Origin: Chrysomallon squamiferum
Taxonomy: Eukaryota > Mollusca > Gastropoda > Neomphalida > Peltospiridae
Length of the DNA stretch: 64,000 nucleotides
Reading direction: 5' to 3'
Assembly (NCBI GenBank): GCA_012295275.1
Contig: CM022665.1
Span: 20,614,150 to 20,678,149, forward strand
Notes under the pieces: model-generated
The model's input: the letters and a program-made list of their open reading frames with translations, nothing else
What the model was told of the DNA's origin: nothing
The model's database searches: none
Made by a program: the position numbers and the translations under genes
Shown here: positions 12,899 to 22,423 of the stretch, piece after piece
Layout of the letters: every line of letters begins with the position of its first letter
How positions within the stretch are numbered: the first letter of the stretch is position 1

Positions 12899-13179
12899 CA
12901 GGTTTCGTTGATGTATATTGACTGTGTGTGTTGTAGGTTTGTTTCTATACGTGTTTCATATTATTTATTTGTTTAATTATTATCATTATTATTATTATTA
13001 CCCTATGACAGACAATAATCTAGATTAAGTTTACTTAGTTTAAAGAACTGCAGTGTTAGGAACTTCGGAGACAATAATTATAAATTGATCAAGAAAACTG
13101 GCTGACATACTCTTAACTGTTTCTCATTTTCTTTCACTCTGCCTGACAGGAAACTACTTCTGTCTATTCCAAGAGGCAT
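4550..13179 (-). CDS. KIF25: Kinesin-like protein KIF25 (14 coding exons)
   Basis: Minus-strand exons in transcript order: 13111-13179 (ATG at 13179), 12520-12708, 11453-11591, 10849-10952, 10160-10248, 9782-9824, 9149-9202 (problematic), 8642-8716, 7758-7907, 7228-7389, 6365-6558, 5625-5759, 5089-5244, 4550-4752 (stop at 4550-4552). Phases agree at every junction except exon 7. Exons 1-4 encode a charged, probably coiled-coil stalk. The motor begins at [14 protein letters not shown] (exon 5) and continues to the C terminus, a kinesin-14-like layout. Motor motifs are the P-loop GQTGSGKT (exon 9), switch I SSRSH (exon 11) and switch [10 protein letters not shown] (exon 12), with N where most kinesins have S. 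The blocks [28 protein letters not shown] and [13 protein letters not shown] match my recollection of vertebrate KIF25 closely. About 580 residues. Human KIF25 is reported as a minus-end-directed motor that limits premature centrosome separation; that role is inferred here by homology. Confidence 0.93.
5848..6038. repeat. Degenerate telomere-like (CCCTAA)n tract in a KIF25 intron
   Basis: About 190 bp of imperfect CCCTAA-type hexamers such as 'taaccctaaccctaa' and 'aaaccctaactctaaccc', with substitutions and spacers. It lies in the intron between KIF25 exons 11 and 12. The units match the metazoan TTAGGG telomere repeat read from the other strand, but are too diverged to be a recent telomere addition. 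Confidence 0.8.
6203..6316. repeat. Long inverted repeat with AT core (fold-back / MITE-like)
   Basis: The left arm (6203-6238) and right arm (6281-6316) are inverted copies about 36 bp long with three differences. They begin and end with TTGAGGGGTTAGA and its complement TCTAACCCCTCAA, and are separated by a (TA)n core. No open frame is inside. It sits in the same KIF25 intron as the telomere-like tract. The structure suggests a fold-back or MITE-type element, but no target-site duplication is evident. Confidence 0.75.
6625..6677 (-). repeat. Duplicated 3' splice site and 5' part of KIF25 exon 11
   Basis: 6625-6677 is a diverged copy of 6518-6570, offset 107 bp. On the minus strand it has an acceptor AG followed by GCCTGTAGATTC, as in the genuine exon 11. 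It still reads [13 protein letters not shown] where the exon reads [13 protein letters not shown]. It has no donor of its own, so it is treated as intronic. Confidence 0.85.
7929..8190 (-). repeat. Degenerate tandem copies of the KIF25 P-loop exon boundary
   Basis: Upstream (in transcript sense) of exon 9, which carries the P-loop, are three diverged copies of the acceptor and exon start, anchored near 7981, 8057 and 8133 (spacing about 76 bp), plus a partial copy near 7930-7960. The middle copy reads [15 protein letters not shown] on the minus strand, where the exon reads [15 protein letters not shown]. The copies lack usable donors and carry indels, so they are exon fossils, not exons. Confidence 0.85.
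9149..9202 (-). other. KIF25: KIF25 exon 7: reading-frame conflict
   Basis: Strong splice signals bound a 54-bp exon (ACAG acceptor; donor GTGGGT). The preceding exon ends in phase 0 and the following one needs phase 2, so 54 bp does not fit and a stop appears. The end of this exon in the required frame reads TTKVFEYER and joins well to [12 protein letters not shown] in exon 8. Two readings restore the frame: a missing dinucleotide in the short CA-rich stretch near 9170-9178, or a donor 4 bp further into intron 6 (GTATGA) combined with an internal acceptor, giving an exon of 9149-9179. The sequence alone does not decide. Confidence 0.6.
9479..9610 (+). repeat. Interspersed repeat, copy A, with (AAT)n tail
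   Basis: Shares extended similarity with 48364-48640. Both have 'agaagagg-cagcta', 'atttctatggcagt', then 'ttcattttatgaa/ttcattttacgaa' and 'taaaagatttct', and run into (AAT)n. Copy A lacks about 45 bp that copy B has in the middle. An AAT-tailed dispersed family is consistent with a short retroposon or a decayed LINE end. It lies in KIF25 intron 6. Confidence 0.7.
11608..12260. repeat. Diverged tandem repeat, about 105-bp unit, in KIF25 intron 2
   Basis: About six imperfect copies of a unit containing 'cagtgatatgtccatgac', 'gacaggcaaa(g)ttgtct', 'actgactgg-aaatttc' and 'aaaacaaaac'. The anchors recur near 11625, 11728, 11841, 11948, 12052 and 12157. The array fills most of the intron and its last unit abuts the T-rich acceptor of exon 3. 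No coding potential. Confidence 0.8.
12835..12896. repeat. (GA)n microsatellite
   Basis: Pure GA run of about 62 bp in KIF25 intron 1, followed by AT-rich sequence with a short (ATT)n run near 12985-13001. Confidence 0.95.
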
Positions 13180-13737
13180 TTTCACATTCAAAAGTGATTG
13201 AAACAAGTTTGAACATTTCACAATTTGTACGGGTAAACCACAGTCTCGACCATCCAGATTGTTGCCACAAGAGAAGAACGAGACTAAACTTTATTTAGAG
13301 TTGTTTCCCTTATATCGTGCACGTTTCTTTTTAATTGTTTTTTTTTTTTTTTTTAAAGAATATAAGAATACAAAATGTGATTTCGTTTTTGTTGTTAATG
13401 GTAGAAGTAATTATTGCCTTCACATTCAGGTTAACTGATTACATTAAAAATCATGATGATTCTAATAAAGAATAATGTCAAATAGTTATATTTTCCTAAA
13501 ACTAGTAAAATTAAAAGTCGTATAGTAATACTAATAATATACAAATTTAATTATTTAAAATTTTTAAATTTAATTTATTCATTTGTTTGTTCTTTGTTTA
13601 TATAATTTATTGTATATGTTTTATTTGGATATACCTTTATTATTTTTTTTTTCTTAGCAAATGTTAAATGTTCACAAACGTAGGTTTCAATAAATAATAA
13701 TAATAAAAAATACACACATATTATTTTAGTTATCCAG
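13180..13737. promoter_or_regulatory. Divergent promoter interval between KIF25 and TTLL12
   Basis: Only about 558 bp separate the KIF25 start codon (13179, minus) from the TTLL12 start codon (13738, plus). The 13180-13330 half is the more complex and CpG-containing part ('tgtacgggtaaacc', 'gtctcgacc', 'atcgtgcacg'). The remainder is T/A-rich and may hold 5' UTR of TTLL12. No clear TATA box or initiator is identifiable, so the promoter call rests on head-to-head geometry. Confidence 0.6.
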
Positions 13738-14586
13738 ATGGCTGAGATGCAGACTAAGAGTGTGGAATCGTCAGACGAATTGTCAGTTACCGAATTTGTT
13801 GAACTCCACAAACCACAGCTGATATCGTCAGGTGTTCCAGAAAGATACTGGTCAACTCTTTATGAAAAACTGAAATCGGAGGTCTGTACATTTTCGTCGT
13901 CATTATTTATCGTAACTGGAAAATCAATTAGATAGGTACAGCTATTAAACTTTAAACATTTAGAAAATTAAAATACAGTATATGTTTTCTTTCAGAATAA
14001 TATGTATAAAAATTACTTGCTGGTAATTGATGATAATATCCTATATTTTGTCAATCATGAGATTTTGTCTGTTTGATTTTTTGTTTTTAATTAAAGGAAT
14101 ATGATGCTGGAGATTATTTTCAAATCATTCTTGAAGACATCACTGCTGATGATGACCCTGATGCTGATGTAATTGACCACAGATGGAAAGTTGTTGTGTA
14201 CAATGAAGAAGGAATTCAAGCATCATGATAGCAAACAGTAAATTTATTTATTTATTTACATTTTATAAAAATTAATTTTATTTACATATTCATTTATTTA
14301 TTTATTTATTTATTTTCCTTTTTTCTCATAAAATATATTTTTGTAGTTATTATACATTATACAAACTTATGTCTAATTTTTAATTTTTATTTTTTTAGTA
14401 AATTTATTTTTGTTCATTTGTTTATAGTTACTAGTACTACCTCCACTACTATTGCTATTGTTCTTGTTGTTATGAATTTGTTTATTATCATATACTTCCT
14501 ATCTGTTTATTCATTCCTTATTTATTTTATTTACTTATTCATTCATTATTCATTTATTAATTTATTAATTTATTAATTAATTAATT

Positions 14587-14619
<33 letters not shown>

Positions 14620-17600
14620 TTTTCCTTTTTTCTCATAAAATATTTTGTTTAGCTATTTTAGGTTAGACAAGCTTATATTTTATTTCAATTTTATTTGGTA
14701 CCATGTTTTTTAGTTCATTTGTTTATTATTGCTAGTAATACTTCCACTACTTCTGCTACCGTTCTTGTTGTTATGTATCTGTTTATTATTTTATACTTCC
14801 TATTTGTTTATTCATTCCTTATTTATTTATTTATTTATTATTATTTTTATTTATTTACTTATTTATTCACTTATTTAGTTGTTTGTTTCCAGTATCTACC
14901 TCATTGACCACGCGTGGACATTCCAAGTACAGAAAGCTCGTAAAAATTTGGAGGAAATTCCCAGCCTGCTGAAGAGAATGGTGCTGCTGATGGAAGTGGA
15001 CAACTGTGAAACAGAGGAAGAGAAAATTGAGAAAGTTCTTGATGAAATGTGGAGGTATGATTATAAACAAACTAACAACAAGAACAAGAACAACAGTAAT
15101 GATAAGTAAATAAAACAATTAGAGATAGTTTAATTTGGTTTTGAAAAAATGTAATTCATAAATAAACAAACAGTAAGTTAATAAACATAATAATAGTTGT
15201 TATAGAGGTAAAAGTTTTAATAATTACAACAATAATGAAAATAATAATTATATATTTATTTATTTATTTAAAAACTTTGAACTTGTCTGGAAATGCTTCT
15301 ATGAACATAACATCAGTTTAATAAATTCAAAGCACTTTACTGTCTGAAATTTTACATTTTATTCTGTAGTTCTGTTATTTATTTATTTATTTATTTTTCT
15401 TATTTTTCTTAATAATGTTTTTTTTTTTTTTTTTTTTTGTCAGATTCAACCAGACATACAGATTTGGGAATTTTGAAAAGGTGAAAGTCACATTTTGTAC
15501 AATTTATATTTTTATATCTTATGTATTAAATTAAATTTTAATTACATCCATATTAGTCCAGTAGTTAAAATAATTATAATTAATTTGACTAGACAAAATT
15601 TTGTCAGTCTGGTACAAACATAAATTTAAGCTCATTTATAATTGCACTCAAGTTGCTGTTATGTTTTTATGAACTATAATGAAAGGTACTGATGAAATGA
15701 TATCAGCATGGTACAGATATAAAATTAAACTGATTACATACAAATTACTGTTGTATTTAAGGGTACAAATACAAAATAAAGATGTAATTACTCACTCACT
15801 AATATTGTATTTGATTTAATTATAATTAACAGTATGGATGCCAGTTTATTTGTTTGGTACAAATTAATCAAAGTTATAATTACGTCCTCACTGGTACAAA
15901 CAGACAAGTCAATACCTGTATGGTACAAATATAAAATTATAATTTAGGGTACAGATGAATCAATGCCAGTGTGGTACAAATGTAAAATTATAATTTAGGG
16001 TACAGATGAATCAATGCCAGTGTGGTACAAATGTAAAATTATAATTTAGGGTACAGATGAATCAATGCCAGTGTGGTACAAATGTAAAATTATAATTTAG
16101 GGTACAAATGAATCAATGCCAGTGTGGTACAAATGTAAAATTATAATTTAGGGTACAAATGAATCAATGCCAGTGTGGTACATTATGGATGAGTTTGGTT
16201 CACGTGTACAGCACAGTGATGAACCATCGTGTCGAATGGTTCCCTTTGTCTATGCACCAACACAGATGGCGTTTACACTGATGTGGCCAACGAAAGATTT
16301 GGAACATGGAGGTATTTTATTTTAAATTTATCTATAACTGAACTTGAACTATTATGCAGGAGGGGACCTTTCACCAGCAGCAACAAGGTCATGATAACCA
16401 CCTTTATGTTCTTCAGTGGTCTTGTTCCATAACAGATCATTATAAGTACTTTAAATTTAACATCACTATCTGAGATCTGGATTAAAAAAAAATTAAGCAG
16501 TGTGACCCCTACTGGATTAGAAGCCCTGAAGTTTGAACAGTTATGGGGCCTCTTTGCAAGCAGCAATGAGTTCTGGGTAGCCATTGTTCTTTTCTTCAGT
16601 GTTCTTGTTCCATGAGAGGTCTCCATAAATTTGTGAAAAGAAATTAACTACAGCATATCAGATTTGGATTAAAATTTTCAAGCAGTGTGAATTGAAGTCA
16701 CTTCTAGGTCCTGTCAGGGATGAGGGGCCCTTGTTGAAGCTTAAACTGCATTAAATTCATAATAAATCTGTGCCTGCCTGTCACAAGAAATCATAAAAAA
16801 TTTCCATTTTAATTCCTTGTAACTTGTTTACTTTCTTCCTGCAAATTAAACTGTTTTCTTTTTATTTGTATTGATGTTGCTTGAAATGTAAATGACATAG
16901 TTTTTACTCTGATCCAGTTGAAAAGATAATTGTGAAAATGATAATCAGTGGAGAATCTTTTCCACCTTTTCAAGTATCTGGTCTAATTGTTATTCTTTTT
17001 ATTTCTTTTTAAGTGTTTTATGTACACACACACATATATGTAATTGTTCGTCTTTTTCTTCTTATTATTTAGGTATTTATTTATTTAATATTTATTTCTC
17101 CATGTTTTTTATTGTTGTTGTTGTTGTTGTTGTTGTTATTATTGTTATTAATTTTAATTCCTAGATGAAGTGACAAGGAATTATGTAGAACTGAAATATG
17201 ACAGTGAAATCAGGAAAGCCAAACTCTTACCGTGGGTGCACACAGACATGACCTACATAGACTACCATCAGAGAGAACCTGACACAGACTACTTCACTCA
17301 GGTGTGTACTTCGTCTGTCACCATGGATACACCTCTGTCTTACACTACGTTACCTGAACTTACCTATGTTAATTTTCAGTATTTCTGGTTTTTAAAAACA
17401 AAACTCAATTTGAACACATTTGTGTATGTCTCTTTAATTAACTGTAAATATTGTTTGATCTGCAAAATGTATCTGATCAAAAACTATTTGGATACAGCAT
17501 GAAATTAATATGGGGAATCATTTTCTGCAGTTTTAATTTCTGAATAGTTACTTATTAGTTTGTGTAAAAGTGAAATTCATTTTTTTTCCTGAATTGTTTA

Positions 17601-20600
17601 ATTCTGGTGTGTATAAAAGACAAATTTATGATATAAATGTGGCAAAATGTAATATTCTGTAGTTTCATAATGTTGAGTTGAAGAGAAAATTTCACTGATC
17701 TTTTTAGAAATATTTTTGTACATTCTGAATCTTGATATTTCTGTTTTATTTCTGTTAATAAGACAAAATATAATGTTCTATATATGTTTTATAATGTTGC
17801 TTTTGAAAAGAAGATTTCACCATGTAGAGATATTTTTGCTTTATTTCTGTTAATGATATAATATGACATGATATAATATTCTGTTGTTTTATAATTCTGT
17901 GTTAAAAAGACAGTTTTACTATGTAGAGATATTTTTGTTTTAGTTCTAATGTTATTCTGTAGTTTTATAATGCTCTAGTGAACAGAAAAGGTCACAGATC
18001 AGTGTCAGAGTTTTCAGTGATGTTTTGGTTTTAACAGTTGGACAAGCTGCCAAACCTTAGTGTAGACTTTCCACCACTTCCACGTGACCGAACTCTGAAA
18101 GTTTTTATAGATTACCACGAAATTTTTAGAAACAGTCTCACAGACCCAAGATTTGAAATTGTCGACAACATGAGTGATGCAGACATCATCTGGACACTTC
18201 GCCATTTCAACGACTACAAGTAATTACATCCTTGGTTTAGTTAACAAATAATAACACAAAATTTGAACATTCTTGTTAGAGAAATCGCAAATTCATTTGT
18301 CTGTAAAAAAGAAAATATGAAGTTGAATGATTAAACTGTGAATCACAAAGCACATTAATTGTCCTTGGAACATCTGGATTTGCTCAGTCTTTATTAAAAA
18401 CAAAAATTTCCTGCTATAGATTGAGTCTTGCCACTAAACCTCAGTAATTTCACATTGATATTCATTAAAAAAATTTTTTAATAAAAGCTTATTGTGCAGT
18501 AGAAAGGAGAATTTTTCTACTCACCTTTTCTTTATCAAAAATCTGTTTAATAAATATTGGTATTTATTAAAAAAATCCATAACTGTAAAGGAAGCTGTTT
18601 ATTGATCACCTTATATTTTCATAAAGGTATTTCTTTATTGATATTTTATAAAATTTTATCTATTTCTCTATACCAGAGATTGGTAATAGAATCACATAAC
18701 TTTTATCATCATCAGTTATCTCAAGATTTTATTGTCACAAAGAACTGCTCTTGATTTCATCATATTTGTTTTTATAGGACAACAATTAATTATTTTTAAA
18801 TTACTAACTAATAAAACAAGAAGTATTTACTTTTTTGACATTTTCAGATCTTTCTGTGAAGAGTTTCTACAAAGGAACATGAATGAGACTTTTTCCCAGT
18901 GAAAAGAAGGATGAATCAGTTTCCATTTGAAATGGTCGTGACTGTCAAAGATCTACTTGCTATTGTTTCAAGACGAGCTGCTGCTAAAAACAGAACAGAA
19001 CAGGATTTGGAACCAGGTCCAAAATGGCTGCCTGTTACTTACAACCTGACCACAGAACTTCCACAGTTTGTGTCTTATTTTCAACACAGAGAAGCCAGGT
19101 TTGTCACTGAACAAACTGTATAATATTGAGTAACGATGAACAGATGTGTGTGTGAGAGTGTAACTATGTGACTTTATCTGTGTTGAGAGATAAACATACA
19201 TAGGAGAATCTAAGTATACAACTATAATTATTATTATCTGTGTTAATTGATAAGTATACATATGGATGGATGAATATTTATATTTTCATAAGTAAGTGTA
19301 TTTGACGAAGAAGAAGAAGATGTGTTTTTGTTTGTATAAAAATGTTTATATGTACAGGTTAATTGTTTATCTGATGTTTTATGGACATTTGTAAGATACA
19401 AATATCTGATGTTATGGATAAAATTCAGTAAAAAGTAGGAATGGATTTTATCATTAAAGTTTTCATATTTTATTATTTACTATTATTACTGTTGTGATTG
19501 TCATTGATACTATTGTTATTATTGCTGTTGCTATTGTTGTCATTATTATTATTATTATTATCATTATTAGTAGTAGTAGTAATACTAATTATCGTTATTA
19601 TTATTATTATTATTACTATTACTATTACTGTTGTTATTATTATTTTTGTTGTTGTTGTTGTCATCATTGTCATCATCATCATTACTATTATTATACAAAG
19701 ACATTGAGACTGATGTATAAATAATCTCAGTTTATCTGTTTCAGTGGTTTAGACAATCATTTCATCTGTAAACCATGGGACCTAGCTCGCAGCCTTGACA
19801 TACACATCACCAACAACATCAACTACATTGTTCGACTTTCAGACACTGGCCCAAAGGTAAGCAGCACTTAACTCCATCTTGACACTAATAAAAAATAAAA
19901 AGTATTTTTTTTAAAAAAGATATTATATGCAAACAAAAAATTAAATTTAATATATCAGGATTAATGATTTGACTGAAGGATTCAGAAAATAGGATAAATG
20001 TAGTGATAAATTTTGAGAATTCTGTGATTTATTATGTTTAATTGATTATTTTTATTTTTATAATTTTTTTATCAAGTCTTTTAGGCTTTGTAAACTATTT
20101 ATTTTATTATTTACATACGATAATTACACCATATCCTTTGATAAAATGTAATAAATATGAGTATTAAAATAGTTATAAGTTAACTGTAACTTGTTATGTT
20201 TTACTATTTTTATAATTATTTATCTAGTTTTCTTTAAGCTTTGTAGAGTATTTATTTTATTATTAATTAACTGGTTTTGAAGTTTCTGAGGCATTTAATT
20301 TCATTATTTATATATTTTATTTTTACTGTATTTTTTAAGTTCTGGAGTATTTTTGTTTTATTATTTATTCACTATAATTATGCTATGTTTCACTTTTAAA
20401 AAGCACCATAAGTAAAAGTGTTAATATGTTTACTGCATTTATACTATGTTTTATTGATAAAACATAATAAGTACAGTTATTAACATATTTATTGTATTTA
20501 CTGCCATGCTTCACTGATAAAAAGCATGAATATTAACAAGTCTTTTAATATTTATTTACGTTTTAAATTTTACACCTCAAGTTTGTATTATTTTTCTCAG

Positions 20601-22386
20601 ATTCTCAGTAAAATATGCAGAGAATCTGGTTGCATCACTGATATAAATAATATCAAGTATTTTAATATTTATTTATTTTTGGAATTTTACACATCAAGTA
20701 TGTGTTAATTTTTTCAGATTGTCAGTAAGTATGTAGAGAATCCAGTTCTGTTCAGAAGAGAGGAGATTGGAGATGTCAAGTTTGACATCCGCTATGTTGT
20801 ACTTCTCTCCAGTATTCAGCCTCTCAAAATTTACACATATCAAGTTTTCTGGCTGCGATTTGCAAACAAGTAAATATACTTAGATTTTTCTGGGTTTTTT
20901 AATTTTATGTTTAAATATTCTCTCTCAAAGGCCTGGTTAAAAAGTGTTTGGTTTTCTTTTTCTTTTTAAATAACTGTTTTTATTTATTTGAATGATGATC
21001 ATGATGATATTGTTGTAATTGTTATCATTGTTATCATTGTTATTGTTGTTGTTGTTGTTGTGATAATTATTTACTAGAATGATGATGATAGTGATGACAT
21101 GTTGTTGTTACAGTTAAATTTTATTGTTGTTGTTGTGGTTTTATCATTATCATTATTATGGTTGTTATCATTATTATGGTCATTGTCATTGTTATATTCT
21201 GTATTCTTGATTATTTGTTTTTCAAATTTATTTATTTATCTTTTAATTTTATTTTTTGACACTGGTATTTAAATAATGAATTATTATATTGATATTGATA
21301 TTAATCAATATTTAAAAAAACAAATACAAAGCTTTCTTTCAAACTTTTTCTATAATTTTTACAATTGATTTTAAAGAAAATAAATTTTATTTTACTTCAG
21401 TGTTTAAAAAGAACATTATTTTTAATTTGTAATTATCCTGTTGCAGGCCATTTTCTCTAGACCATTTTGATGACTATGAGAAACATTTCACTGTGATGAA
21501 CTACTCAGAAAATACAGATCTGAAACAGGTTAGTAAAATAACATTAAAATCGTCCTGATTTACTACTTGTCCAAATTCTCCTTCCAACCAAAACAACAGA
21601 TGATTCATTATTTTTGAGATGACTGAGATCTTGAAGCATGCAGTAGATTTGTGTCATATAATTCTGCTGTGGCATGAAAGACATAAGATAATTTTTTAAT
21701 TAGTGCTCCAGTTAGATCATTTCCCATTCCAGTCAGAACTCTTGTGTGGTATATTCTTTCATCAATTGAAATGATGCATAAGATTTGTGTTTGATAATTC
21801 TCTTGAGACATAGTAGAGACACACACATACACATTTTCACACCTTTTTTTTTATACATATTGCATGAATGTATTTCAGCTGTTACTGTACCATTAATTTC
21901 TCCCATCGTTTTGCTAGCATAATAATAAATGTACATTCACACAAACACACACACACACATTTATATATATACATGTTAATTTTTTGTTGTTTTTCAGATT
22001 CATTATGATGACTTTATTCCAATGTTTGAGAAGCAGTATCCAGACTACAGTTGGAGAAATGTAGAAGTAAGTTTTCTTTTAAAACTCTAAGACAAAAATA
22101 AAATATTAGTAAAAATCAACAATGATGTACAAAACACTACAGCTTAATGCTGCTAAATAATAAAAAAAAAACATGCTGAGAAACTTACATCTTACTGTTC
22201 ATCAGCATTAAATTTGTTTCATTTTATAATTTTTAAATTTACTTCAAATATTATTTAATAATTAAAATTGTATGTTAATATCCATTTTTTGTTTATTTAC
22301 CACCATTAAGTTTGTCAGCAATAAAAATTGCAGTTTTAATACCTATACATGTTAGGCTTCCCCCTATATATATATATATATATATA

Positions 22387-22423
<37 letters not shown>

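Noticed and set aside
14226-14231. Programmed frameshift or readthrough at TGA TAG in TTLL12
   Set aside because: No slippery heptamer or recoding signal is evident, and two consecutive stops in a non-conserved context fit an indel better.
15941-16190. CRISPR-like array of regular repeats
   Set aside because: Units are direct tandem repeats without unique spacers and are derived from a eukaryotic exon boundary.
18891-18899. Alternative acceptor 'tttttcccag' inside TTLL12 exon 8
   Set aside because: Joining exon 7 to 18900 gives the wrong phase and a stop, so it does not resolve the frame break.
21598-21640. Possible decoy acceptor upstream of TTLL12 exon 12 ('cagatgattcattat')
   Set aside because: The match to the real exon start is short and needs indels, so it is not distinguishable from chance.
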